Positions 13,533 through 26,300 of a stretch of DNA of 64,000 nucleotides are shown here, in pieces. The stretch lies in the NCBI GenBank assembly GCA_023333565.1, contig JAJKFH010003627.1:5685501-5749500 (forward strand). The letters are read 5' to 3'. Position 1 is the first letter of the stretch. Each line of letters begins with the position of its first letter. A program made the translations under genes and the position numbers. Origin of the DNA: Puffinus mauretanicus. Taxonomy: Eukaryota > Chordata > Aves > Procellariiformes > Procellariidae. The notes under the pieces are model-generated. The model worked only from the letters and a program-made list of their open reading frames with translations. It ran no database searches and had not been told where the DNA came from.

Positions 13533-16500
13533 AAACAAATTATTTCCTTTTTTCTTCAGTATATCTACCTTCTGGGAACTGACATATAGGGAACTGCAAT
13601 GTGAAGCAGGATTACTGAGTTGGGTCACTTTGATGGCCTGGATTGCAGAATCTGAACATCCTTCATGCGATAAGTCCACCTGAGTGTGCAGAAAGCCAGG
13701 GATACTCCAACATGTGAGCTGCCCCCTTCATTTCTATTGGGGTTGCTCATGTTCCAGGGTGACTCCTTTAGAGGCAATGCTGATAATTATTTCACTATTT
13801 CTCAAAACATGGTAAGAAGAAGAGGAAGGATCACATTATGAGGACTGATAATCCTTGGTTCACATAAATGTATGTCTTGGAGAAACAGAGGGTTGCCTGA
13901 GCGTAAACAGCAAAATCTAATAGAGCATTTGCAGCAGGGAGGAGAAGTGAACGATGCACTTAATATTGCAGAAAAGGGAGCTCTGCAAAATAGGTTGCAT
14001 GCAAAGTTTGTAAAGCGAGTACAGCTTTGCTCCCTCCTTCATCATGGCATTTTGGTCTGGTTTACCCTTTTTATGTGTTGATAGAATTTGATGGGATTTT
14101 TTGGTGGTTTTGATGCTTTTGCTTAATTAATAACAATGCAGAAAATGAAATGCTACTAATGTTACCATTTTATTGTGTTAAATAGGTTGTTGCTTTAGAT
14201 GTTTTTATTTATGGACTGTCCCCTAAAAGATCATTTTCTAACTGTAAGAATATCTTGCATTTAGGTTTGGATTTTCAAAAGCACCTTCTCAAATAGGATC
14301 CTATCCTGTCTCATTATAACTTAAATCCAAAGTTCCAAAGTAAAATGCAAGTTAGGAATCAGTTTATGCCCTACTGAAATGTAGTCATCTCTGGAAAAGA
14401 TCCCATCTGCAGAGCGCTATTTGAAGGCTGTTTACTTAGGTGTACATCAAGAAAAATCTTCTTCTGTTCTGAGTTCAGCTAATCTATTGTTTTGTATTTT
14501 TTGAAAATAAACTGCCTTCATCTTAGTATTGGTCTTCTGCTAGGGAGTTTGTGGTGTTTTATGACTTCCCCAAAAAAGCGTACTCACTGTAGAATTAAAT
14601 CTCAGCAGGAGTAGATTTAATCCTCCCTTATGACTTGTAATCTATGGAAACATTTTCGCCTGTGCTTGGTTGGTGAGTCTGCCCTTCAGAAGTTGGATGT
14701 TCTCCTCCTGCTGCAGTTAACTCATGCAATAGAGATAGCTTTTTATTCTGTTTATGTCCCTTGATAATGGCTGTATTGATCTGCCCTGATGTAAGCAAAG
14801 GTTCACAGTTCACCAAATGTTGCTAAGGGTACCAGACTATTACTGCCACCAGCAGACGCATTCCATCATCCCTCAACCTCGGTGTGTGAAAGCCAGAGCA
14901 GCGGGATGCCACATGTTGGTGACTCAGGAAAATGGTATGTGTCGGTATCTGGCATATGTCAGACTTGGATGCTTCTAAAATTAAAGAGAGTATGGTTTTT
15001 GTCATGTTTGTTTTGTCTGCCAAGCAATGCAGGAACATTTAAAGGTTACCCTAATTTTCATTTATTTGGAAATGAAAGGTACAATGACATTGTTGTGCAA
15101 GAACCCCTATGAATTTTGTTTTCAAATGAGCTGAGCATTCCTTTCCTTTAAAAAAATATAAAAGTTGCTGAAACTGACTTGAGCCGGGAGTAAGAACGGT
15201 GAGGAAGGTGGGCTATTGTCCAGCCTGACAGCTCAAGGCAAATGACTTAATTATCTCCTTGCTTGCTCAATTCAACAAGGAATTTTCACTCGAAAGCAAA
15301 AGCTAAGAGAAAAGGTTTTGAGCCTAAATTCTTACTTGCGGCAACTCAAAGTAGAGCCGTAGAAGTGAGAACTGCTGAATCTCCTAATACTGCTTGGGGG
15401 ATTTGGCTCTTTGTTTAGAAAACAATTTAAATCTGTTTACCTGATTTTCCTAGCAGAAAATCCCAGTTGTCCTTTGAAATAAGAATTATTCTAGCTCTGC
15501 AATGATGAATATGTCTCATCATGACAGAATAATTTGAAGGGGTTTAGACCATTTTTAAAAGCAAGAGGCCTGAGAGTATAGTCGGGAAGGGGTGGTGGTG
15601 AGAGAACAGGACTAGCTATTAGATTATTAGGCTGTTTTTTTCCCAGAGTGCAAGGTGGAAGAGAGATTAGCTGATTTAAAGGGCAAACTGTTTTCATTTT
15701 TTTCTTCTCCTTGAGAGCCGAAAAATGCTGATTGCTTGATCCCATCTCGTCCTGGTTCTAGTCTGTTAATTCCAAAGATCATTCTCCAAGTGGCACGGTT
15801 ACTTTCTAACAAGATTAGAGGGAGAGAGGCAGTGAACTGCTCAGTTGCACTCCAGAGACCCTTGGAAAGTGTGATTTGGAGTGGGTTGGCTAGAGAGTAG
15901 TGCAAAGAGGCCCGTCCGACCTAGCGTATTATTGCAAGAATTTTACATCTGTCACAATAGTGGATTGTTCTCTGCAAAAACAAATATTTAGCAATTATTG
16001 GCTGTGTTAGTCAAACAGATATATACCGCTGTTGTATAATAAGGTGGTATTCTGTACAGAGTGTTTGCAAATGACTTTGTTGATTTCTGCAGTATAGCAA
16101 AGGGCAATGAAAATTTATATCATAACAGACATTGTGATTTTATGTTATTAGTGAAAATAACTTCAAATGCAGTTCGGTAGATCTGTAACACAGAAATTCA
16201 TCCAAGTGAAATATTATTTTAGCTTTCAGTCTTGTTCTGAGAGTGCCAGTAGTCTGAAGTCAGTGGAAGCTGAAACTGATTACTGTGGCTGCTTTTAGCC
16301 GTTCCGATTGATTTATCATCTGAATCCATTAATATCTGTGCACTGAGCAGTAGGAAAAGCATATGTGTATGTGTCTATACATATATTACACCTATAGTAT
16401 GTTTTATGCATTGTTTTCCTGTTGATTATGTATTTTGCAAAGGTATTTATCTGCATCTCTTCCCTGTGGAGTTCAGAAGTCTGATTGGATCTAGTTACAC

Positions 16501-17770
16501 TACAGTTCAGGGAGAGACCGGAGCATTTGGAATAAAGCTTGGGAGCCATTTACCAGGCCATTACAAAAACTGTGGTCTGCACCGGGTACCCAGGCCCAAA
16601 ATGCCAAGGAGAAGCTGCCATCTGGCTTTGCAGGCTGGCCAGCATCAAAACGGTCCGTGCTAATTGGAGCACAGCCCCTCAGTTAGCTGTAGGGAGCCAT
16701 CCTGCAAGAACTCGGAGACTGGCCGGATGACCTGGTAGGAATTTTCCTTTTCTAACTTGTGTGATGGAGAGTTGGCTGGAGTGCGCTGCCAGCTGCCACC
16801 CTCTTTCAGGACCGTGTAGAGAGAATAAAGCTGAACTTTGTCTAACTGGCTCTGTACCCTGGCTAAATTTGTTAATAACGAAGTTGATGCCCTCTTGAAC
16901 CACGCTGGGACTTGATGGGGTATTTTAGGTTTTTTATCCTTTGGACTGGAATTGATAGAACAGACTGCAGACAGAACAGATTGAATTATCCTTCCCTAAG
17001 TATAGTTTTCACTTGGCCATTTTTTTCTTCAGCCTTGTAGAATAGTTGTAGTAATGCATATGTGAAGCTCAAAAAGTTTGCTTAGGGAATTGTTACATTT
17101 TGCAAAGAGTGGGCAGAGTGATGCTGATTTACCTTAGGGCATGCAAATGTTTAAAGGCATCCTGCAATCAGTACTCGCTTCCCTATGTACTCTGAAAACC
17201 CCTCAGATTAGTGCTTGGCAGCTGTTTAGACTGAGCGTGAGAGTTCTCCTCAACACCATGTCTTGAGTTTAACCAAGCCTCTATTCAGCCCTCAGCCCTG
17301 CAGCTTGTCCAGTTTCCCTCAGTCTTCAAGGCAGGCACTTGTCTGGAGGATCAGTTCCTAGCTCTGATCCAGGAGGCTTCAACCCTTTGGTCCCCAGATA
17401 GGGGAGGCATGCAGATGGGATCTTCCAATGCACGCTGTAGTCTCCCTGTTCCTGGAAATGGCCCTCTCGTGCCTTCTGCCCCCAAATTCCTGGCCATGGA
17501 ATGACTATGGAAGCAGTTAAACTTCCTAGGAAGGCTCCTAGGAGAAGTCTGCTTGAGGAACAATGTGCTCTGTAGGTGGCTTTTGTCGTGGCCTGTAAGA
17601 TAAGTTGTAAATGGTGAACAACAGATTGGGGGAAAAATTATTTTCAAAGCCAACTGTAAATATAGACTTGCTTATTTATGCATATCTATGCTTGGGTCAA
17701 ATTTCTCTGATCTGGCTGTCTAGAAAGCATCTCTACATCCATACTGAAGCATTGAAAGACAAACAGCATG

Positions 17771-19640
17771 ATTTCATAGAATCATAGAATCATTAAGATT
17801 GGAAAAGACCTCTAAGATCATCGTGTCCAACCATCAACCCAACACACCATGCCCACTACACCATGTCCCTAAGGGTCTCATCCACATGTCTTTTAAATAC
17901 CTCCAGGGATGGTGACTCCACCACTTCCCTGGGCAGCCTGTTCCAAGGCCTGATCACTCTTTCAGTAAAGAAATTCCTCCTAATATCCAATCTAAACCTC
18001 CCTTGGCGCAACTTGAGGCCATTTCCTCATTATCGCTAGTTACTTGGGAGAAGAGACCAACCCCCACCTCGCTACAACCTCCTTTCAGGTAGTTGTAGAG
18101 CGCGATGAGGTCTCCCCTCAGCCTCCTCTTCTCCAGGCTAAACAACCCCAGTTCCCTCAGCTGCTCCTCATAAGACTTGTGCTCCAGGCCCTTCAGCAGC
18201 TTCGTTGCCCTCCTCTGGACACGCTCCAGCACCTCCATGTCCTTCTTGTAGTGAGGGGCCCAAAACTGAACATAGTATTCAAGGTGCGGCCTCACCAGTG
18301 CCGAGTACAGGGGCACAACCACCTCCCTACTCCTGCTGGCCACACTATTCCTAATACAGGCCAGGATGCCATTGGCCTTCTTGGCCACCTGGGCACACTG
18401 CCGGCTCATGTTCAGCCGGCTGTCAATCAGCACCCCAGGTCCTTTTCCTCCGGGCACCTTTCCAGCCACTCTTCCCCAAGCCTGTAGCGTTGCATGGGGT
18501 TGTTGTGGCCAAAGTGCAGGACCCGCACTTGGCCTTGTTGAACCTCATACAGTTGGCCTCGCCCATCGATCCAGCCTGTCCAGGTCCCTCTGCAGAGCCT
18601 TCCTACCCTCAAGCAGATCAACACTCCTACCAGCTTGGTGTCGCCTGCAAACTTACTGAGGGAGCACTCATCCCCTCGCCCAGATCATAAAGATATTGAA
18701 CAGGACCGGCCCCAGTACTGAGCCCTGGGGAACACCGCTGTGACTGGTCAGCCAACTGGATTTAACTCCGCTTCACCACAACTCTCTGGGCCCGGCCGTC
18801 CAGCCAGTTTTTTACCCAGCGAAGAGTGCACCTGTCTAGGCCATGAGCCGCCAGCTTCTCTAGGAGAATGCTGTGGGAGACAGTGTCAAAGGCTTTACTG
18901 AAGTCCAGGTAGACCACATCCACAGCCTTTCCCTCATCCACTAGGCAGGTCACCTGGTCATAGAAGGAGATCAGGTTGGTCAAACAGAACCTGCCTTCCA
19001 TGAACCCGTGCTGGCTGGGCCTGATCCCCTGGTTGTCTCAGGCATGGCTCGTGAGCACCCTCAAAACGAACCGCTCCATGATCTTCCCTGGCACCGAGGT
19101 CAGGCTGACCGGCCTGTAGTTCCCCGGATCCTCCTTCCGGCCCTTCTTGTAGATGGGCGTCACATTGGTGAGCCTCCAGTCGTCCGGGACTTCCCCAGTT
19201 AACCAGGACTGCTGGTAAATGATGGAGAGCGGCTCGGCAAGCTCCTCCGCCAGCTCCCTCAGTACCCTCGGGTGGATCCCATCCGGCCCCATAGACTTGT
19301 GAACGTCCAGGTGGCGTAGCAGGTCATTAACTTCTTCCTCTTGAATTATGGGGGGTTTATCCTGCTCGTCGTCCTTGTCTTCCTGCTCAGGGGGCTGGGT
19401 ACCCTGAGGATAACTGCTCTGACTACTAAAGACTGAGGCAAAGAAGGCATTGAGTACCTCAGCCTTATCCTCGTCCTTGGTGGCAACGTTCCCCCCCGCA
19501 TCCAATAGAGGATGGAGATTCTCCTTGGCTCTCCTTTTGTCATTAATATACTTGTAAAAGCTTTTTTTGTTGTTTCTCACGACAGTGGCCAGGTTGAGTT
19601 CTAGCCAGGCTTTTGCCTTTCCATCAGTCCTGGGCATGGA
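17771..19640 (-). mobile_element. CR1 LINE, 5'-truncated, antisense to AGBL4
   Basis: Seen: on the minus strand the element ends with two copies of the 8-bp unit ATTCTATG (plus-strand 17775-17790), the hallmark CR1 3' terminus, preceded by the usual AAGGTCTTTTCCAATC-type 3' UTR. Reading upwards it contains the C-terminal part of ORF2, the RT palm and the N-terminal RT region, and stops near 19640, just before the endonuclease domain. The copy is about 1.87 kb against roughly 4.5 kb for a full CR1, so it is the usual 5' truncation. It is markedly GC-richer than its surroundings. No target-site duplication is evident, as is normal for CR1. It is far better preserved than the LINE relic at 9.5-11.6 kb and therefore much younger. 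Subfamily not assigned. Confidence 0.96.
17954..19637 (-). pseudogene. CR1 ORF2 reverse-transcriptase remnant, broken
   Basis: Role when intact: reverse transcriptase of the CR1 retrotransposon. From high to low coordinate: the segment just upstream of the RT (N-N-K-K-S-F-Y-K-Y-I), the M-G-P-D-G-I-H-P and P-I-Y-K-K-G-R-K-E-D-P-G-N-Y-R-P-V-S-L-T-S blocks, the L-D-F-S-K-A-F-D-T-V-S-H palm block, and the C-terminal [11 protein letters not shown] region ending at a stop near 17954. Lesions: an in-frame TGA at 19038-19040 where a Trp codon is expected; frameshifts near 18771, 18685, 18672, 18565 and 18434; and the catalytic F-A-D-D box reads F-A-G-D (Gly codon at 18643-18645). The copy cannot encode a working enzyme. 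Plus-strand frames of 147 and 97 codons here are antisense shadows. Confidence 0.93.
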
Positions 19641-22600
19641 AGGTACACTTGGTTTCTGAACATCTGAAAATTAGGCTGCTTTGACTGTCACTTTCATAAA
19701 CAAAATAGCTAGTTCTGGTATGCAAGCATGTGGATGCTGTTGCAGCTTTCTTTGAGCTTTATTACTTCAGTATCTGTAAACTCCATTTATTTTAACTTTC
19801 CTCTGCTCATCTGTACTAATTATACTTTGTAGTCCATACTTTTACCACAGTGCTACTCAGTCCTTGTGCATTAAAATTAAAGCAGAGGAGGAGGATAAGA
19901 CACAATAATTCAGAGATTAAAGTGACTTAAGCTTAAAAACTAAGAATATGGAAAGGGCCAATTTGGTTGTAACAGTTTGACATCAGAAATTATATTTGCA
20001 AAAGGAGGATATTTTTAAGATCATCTGCTTTTTTCTGCCCTCTCACAGTATCTTTAAAAATGCATCTAGTAATGGCCTTGAGGATTGTAGCTTTCAGAAA
20101 CAATTCTCAGACAGGATATGTATGAAAAACCTTGCTGAAATTTTGCTGAAGGTGCAAAAGGACAAATAGTCAGCCAGACAAATGGAGACAGAAGGGCAGA
20201 GAGAGGATGTTAGCTTTCCCCTGAACTTCTTGTGTTAGTAGGCATTTTAAAGTAATTTTGAATAACCTCATGGAATATGAGGGAAACAGCTTTACTGTAC
20301 ATTGGGCAATAACTGAGCAGGCTTGACATATTTTGCGAGGTGACACCCTTGGATGTAATAAAGTGGACGGATTGAATTTAGTAGCAAAATAAATAACACA
20401 CAGGTTATTAAACTCCCCGTGTTATTCATGACCATATTGCATTCAGCAAAACTTTCCATTCTTAAATCCGCTGCAAGCTGCCTTGGAAAATCTAGTCTGT
20501 CCCAGGGGAACAATGCAGGAGTCCAGGGAATGCCATAGCAGGCACGTGGCCAGTTTGTTTTAGAGCATACAGAGCTTTGCTGATGCATTAAGGTGGTGTG
20601 CTAAGAGAAGAAAACCTTCTAAGAAACAGTTCATTAGACTTCTCAGGGGAGTTGCTGACTATTCTTACGGTATTATAGGAGGGGGTGACCAACTTGTCTC
20701 CTTTGAAGACTTGTCCTCCTATCCAACGTCCAGCCAAATGAGGAATCTTGAGGCAAAAAACTCCACCTAGCTATTTTTAAAGGTGTGTCAGAATGGAAAA
20801 TTAGTTACAAATTTTGCTTGAGGGACTGCCTGGTGCCAAATGGCCTTCAGGTATTCAGTCGCCTGGCAGTGGCACTTCACCGCTTGAAGGAATCTTGAGC
20901 TATGTGTGAGGGATAGATAAGAGTGCTTGGGAAGAAATGGCATTTATTCTGAATAAAGATGCATCTGCAGCCTCCCTACTGGAATATAATCCTTGCAGTT
21001 CTGGGGTTATTTCAATCAACCTTAGAAGACCGCCTCTTAAATCTGGCCATCTTTCAAATGGATTTGCCCACTGCAGCGGTACCACAGCCACAACCAGCTG
21101 TGGAGCATGCTGCTATCCCCACCACAGCAAGATGATGCATTGATTTTTGTGTTAAGCTGCACCTATGGAGCCAAAGGAAAATTCCACAGGAAAGTGAGCC
21201 TAATTTGAGGGGGATGGGGAGGGAAGCAGTCAGGAATCAAATGAAGCATGTACCTTTGCTAGAAGTTATTGGGCAATAAGCGTGTCATGGTTGGCTGAGT
21301 CCATGCAAGGAAAACTAATCACTGTTGTTACCAAACCTGCCTATTTCGTTATCTGGTCAAATTCTGTCCCCTTGTGACTGTATTTACAGTTCAAACGTTA
21401 TAGTTGACACGTTTGGGCAGAGAGACCATTACAATTTCCTACTTTTTTCTTTCTAAGCAATTGACATTTTAGAAGTTAGGCCTTAAGTTTCATGCCCATC
21501 TTGCACTGGATCAGGTTCACCGACCCAAGGTCAGTTTGTAAGCCCTGCCAGCAGGAGGAGGAAGGTGGAGGTGCTCTCGTTTTCCCCCCTGTGGGGAGCA
21601 TCATTTGGTAAAGGAAGGATCTGATCCCTTTTGCTCTAGGTGGTTCACAAGCTTGAAAATGACTTTTTACTGGTGCAAGAAATGTTTCACTTTGTGCCAG
21701 GAACTGGCCTGTCCCTTTGGACATTGAATGAGCAGATGCCTAATTAGCCTATTATTTACCATGGTTGAGATAGCTGAATTTTGATGAAAGAGCCTTTACT
21801 TTAATCATTGATTCATGACACAGATGCTCATATCGTGAATTAGGCTGTTTAACCTTCTGCAAATACAGTTGCCCCATGCACTGTTTTATAAATATCCTGG
21901 CAACTGCTCTGTCTTCCTTCATTCTCTGTGAGAGGGAAGCTCGGGCGCTCCCAAATTGATCCTTAGTGCCGATAATATGTGTATCAAATGCAAGCAGAAG
22001 ACACTGAATGGCACCGGGGCACTGTGTGGCTTAGGCATACTGCTAGCTTTTAGGGGAAGGAAGAGGTCCTTATGCTGGGGTGGAGGGGGCTTGCTCTGAA
22101 TCCTGCCATGCACTGCCTGAGTCTGGAAAGCTGAGCTGGGGCATCCCAGAGAACAGGTCTCAGGAGATCCCTGTATTTTTTGGGCAGGAGTGCAGCTGTA
22201 AACCCAGGAGGACAGTTAGATGAAGATGGGATTGTTCCAGGTTTCCCTTCCACTGCTCCCACTGTAGTTGTGTTAGACCCTATCACCTTTGCTTGTTCAT
22301 TTTCTTCTCCGGAACATGTATCGGAGACTCTTGGAAGAGGGACAGTGCTAGTCTGACCACTGGGGCTTTGAGGAAGCTGAATCCCCATATGGCAATAGCT
22401 CCGCCCCATACTCTTTTTCTTCCTCTGGTCTCCACTCCTGGGCTGACCATACTTTGCTATCAGAAAGGCTAAGAAGAAGATGAGAAACTTCTGTGTCAGA
22501 GAAAAGTTCAGCTGTGATGATGAGCAAGGCTGTGTGCTGATGGGCTGGGCTGCTCCGTGCAGCTTGCAGCAGCCCATTCCACAGTGGTCTCACAGCTGGA

Positions 22601-23299
22601 GGGCTCCTTAAAAACTAGCCAAATCTGTTTTAAGCAGGTGCCAAACTTCTGTAGAAAGCACAGCAAAACAATTACCTGATGCGTTCTAAAGGCCTGAATC
22701 TTTCGAAGAATCCTCTTCCTCAATAGTGACAGACTTTCCTAGATATGACCCTGAATTCAGGAGAGGATTGTCACAAATATGATTCAAATGGGCTAGGTGT
22801 CAGTAGGAAAGCAGACCCTTTTTAAAAGGCCTTTTCAAATGCATTTTTTATCCACCCCTTCTCACCCATCTCCTCAAGACACATTGGTTCTCATATGCTC
22901 CCTGCTTTATCAGTTGCCTACTGTACATCCAGTGGTTGGAGAAGTGAGGAGCCCAAAGAGACAGATCTGTAAAAAGAAGCTGGATAAACATCGATTGCGT
23001 TTTAAAATCTGAATAATTATTGAGTCTATACTGTTGGGAAGAGAAAGGAGTTAAAGATTTGCTCTCTGTTTGGTGTGATAAATGGCACATTCTATGTAAT
23101 ACCAATGATGGATGCAGCCCGAAAGGTCAGGGGAATTCCCAGCACAGGGTCTGACCTTTATTTTACTCAGTTCTCCGCACCGAGTTTAGAATAAATTCAC
23201 CGGTTAGAAGGAATCTACCACTGGAGATTTTATCTTTGTGTTTTATTTTTGAATGAGCTCTTTTACTTTAAATTCTTCTCAGGGATTTTTTTTTTTTGC

Positions 23300-23324
23300 G
23301 GGTTTTTTTGGGAGGGGGCTGGGG
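23300..23324 (+). other. Predicted G-quadruplex motif in a G/T tract
   Basis: Four G-runs in the order GGG, T7, GGG, A, GGGGG, CT, GGGG satisfy the G3+ N1-7 quadruplex rule. The motif is on the plus strand, so it would also be present in the AGBL4 pre-mRNA. It sits in a longer G/T-rich tract (23287-23350). Confidence 0.7.
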
Positions 23325-26300
23325 TTTATGGTTTTTGTGGTTTTTTTAGTAGCAGGAGGAGGTGAAGAGAAGGCAACATTTCTTAAAAATATTTTAAGAT
23401 TTCAGAGGCCAAACAAAGAGAAGACGCTTTCTTTTTTTGAGCTTTGAGATTAGTCATGCTGCAGTCTGTTTTGGAAAAGTGTTGATATAATAGAGAACTC
23501 AATCTTGTGTTAATATGTATGGACTGATATAGCCTTCTCTATGCTGCAGAAATCCTTCCAACTGTAATGAATTGGAAACCCTTTATTCTGAGAAGAGCAA
23601 TTATCAGAATCCAGCGTATTTCTCCCCCTCCTTGTCACCTAACTTTGTGCTCTCTTCTAGATTTTTTTGACTTGCATAAGCCCCAAAGAGAAAAGGATTT
23701 ATTTAGTGTGGACCAAAGTGTTTAGCAGTGTAAGTTAACGAATAAGTTAAGGGGAAAACTTCCCTTACTATGGGTTCTGTTTAGACTGCTGGAGTAGTCT
23801 CCCAGTTAAAACAGAAAAAGGGACTCATTTTCTAAGTGATTGAAAACTGGCACAGAGAAATTCTTCGGATATTTGCTGTGTCAGGACCATGACCCACTAT
23901 TTAGTAGTTCTGTGGAAATCAGTAGAGGGTACTTGTAGTACATGATCCTAAATAAGACGATATGCACTGGTAGAGGATATGATATTGGAGCAACTTAGAT
24001 ACTTCTGGGGAGACTGGTGGGCCCATGCCTCCAAAGGTATCCACTGTGAGCTGGATGAGTAATGTTATGTCAATATTTCTAATCAGGAAGCTGAATTACG
24101 AGGAACTTGGAAACTGCACTGGATTTTCTGAAAATGAATATACAGCAGCAGTTGAAGTCACCAGGAGAGGACGGAAAGGTAGCATTAAGCTGAAAATGTT
24201 GCTTGCCCAGGAAAATGACTGTAATTGTGTGTGTCAAATTAAGAGCAGCCCTTTCTCAGGCCAATAAGTGATGCAATATGGCACAGAAACCAACTAACTG
24301 TCTTCTGCCCTACATACTATTGCACAGTGCTGTCTGTGTTCATCACTTGCAGTTTCTGTGAAATCACCTTACAAAAATGTAAAAAAGATTTGTTGGACTA
24401 TACAGTGAAGTCTTCTGGGAGATATGAGGGTATTCTTGTGGGATGAGGTGTAATGTTATTGTGGCCACCATGGTTTCCGAATAGAAAAGAAGTAAGGCTT
24501 TTAGGAGGAGAGGTAATAAATTTTCTTAGCCCAGCTGGTATTGTTGGACAAGGAGGACAAGTTTGTCATTGTTTTGTGATGCAGACACTCTGCCAGCAAG
24601 TTGCATCTTATGAATCACATCTGGTCCCTGGAGAGCCAGGCTGGATTTTCATCTGGGAAATACAGGTTCCTAAAATTCTATTTAAATTATGTGTATGCTG
24701 GCTTTATAACCAGGTGTTCATAACAATTTGTTCAACAATTTTGGGCCTACTGAGTATAACTTTCATCTTTCCCACACAGTGTGGTGTTTGTGAAATAAGG
24801 ATGGAGGGACCACTTTTCTTTTCTGAAAAAGTCCCATAGGTGGCAAAGGTGCGGAGCCCGTAACATCCATTAGACATTGTTGGTTATTGTCCTTGGATTG
24901 GTCCTGATTCACCTAAGGGAACTGTGGTTTCACTGCCCCAGTCTCACCCCAAGGAGTTTCTAATCATTCAAAGCCTCTGAACATACTAAACATACCCAGA
25001 AGAGCAACCCAGCCCTAGTGATAAGCCTGCCCTCACCAGTTTTGAACCAGTCATAATGAAGATCTTTCTTTTTTTTGATTTAAAGTTCAGGATTCTGTAA
25101 CTGGATGTTAAATCATTGCATATTTAGGAGAGCAGATCTTTCAGGAGAAACCTCCACCATAATCCTACTGAAAAGCAGGTATCTGAAAACCAGTGAGAAT
25201 TGCAAACCATCCCCTTCCCCTTTCTTTTGATTAATTTCCTACTTATGTTTCAAATTACTTCAAAAATACCTGCATTTCAAAGCTGAAATTCAGGAGAGCA
25301 CTTGCAATACAGAAGCTTTTGTGTTTCCTGAATTTGAGCCTAAATTCAAGAGTGTTGCATAAATTGGAGGATTTTTTTTTTAATGTTCATTTGACTTGTT
25401 CAACAGTTGAAGTAAATTCCCATCTGACACTGCGGAAGAGACCATCTTCAGTTTGTTCCAACAGACATTGTTCGCAGAAGACACTTGGTAGGCCTATTTC
25501 CAAAAAAAAAAAATTGAAAACATGATAGAAGAAATAATTTTTTAAAAAATCAAATGAATGGGTTCTACCTTTTGCATATAGCAATTCCTGAAAAGAATTA
25601 ACTTTGACCAGTTAATCAGTACTAACATTTATTACTCAAAATGTTATCCCTTTTGATCTGACAGGCTTGTTTTGGATAATTTGTTAAAGATGACAAAAAG
25701 GCTTATATGCCTCTCGTTCATTTTGACCTTTCTTACTATTAGGAAATTAATTTCAGAACTGAAACAAATGTATTAGAGTTGTCATTTAAAAAAAAAGAAG
25801 ATGAATACCTTGCCTTCAAGCTGTTTCTTCATATTAATCCATCACACTGTAACATGATCGCTTTTTGACACATAACATCTTACCAAGATACTTTCGACAT
25901 TCACACCAGCTATTAAATACTGCACATAAATTCCAAGTGCTGGAAGTTATTGATAGAAAAGGGTGAATAATAAAAAGTATACATACGGGAAACACAGGGA
26001 GGGGAGAAAAGTTTTCTTTAGTGAAAAGGTTTATCAGGTCTGGAAATGTGGTTTTATGATTGTCTAGGGTAAAAACAAGCAAATACTCAGGTTTTCCCTT
26101 GATAATGTTTTATTTTGTAACTCACAAAGCAGGAATCAATAAATTCCCGTCGGTAGCTTTCTTACTGAGAATTTTTAGGTTTTCTTTAAGTTTTGCTTAG
26201 TGGAAACAAGTTTTGATCCAGTCATATTTCAAAGCCTGGAACTGCATTTTCTTCTTCTTGTTGTTGTAGCAACGTTTGTTTTCTTCTATTTCATTTTAAT

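Larger units (their letters stand above)
11576..17770 (+). other. AGBL4: AGBL4 intron between the two LINE copies; no gene seen
   Basis: Intronic sequence with open frames below 100 codons and no recognisable product. It holds a long T-tract at 13501-13532, a weak CR1-like 3'-end trace at 13230-13305, and a short motif near 14268-14335 that faintly resembles an old palindromic MITE. GC content rises at 16540-16920 and 17200-17560, but I see no coding pattern there. Confidence 0.65.

Noticed and set aside
14268..14335. Possible palindromic MITE (GGATTTTCAAAAGCACC motif)
   Set aside because: Recalls an old sauropsid repeat, but the matching stretch is short and the complementary arm was not found.
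18044..18487. Plus-strand frame of 147 codons
   Set aside because: Antisense shadow of CR1 ORF2.
22050..22577. Longest chance frame, 175 codons, minus strand
   Set aside because: No recognisable domain, no coding-type composition, overlapped by several other frames, and no splice signals tying it to a gene.
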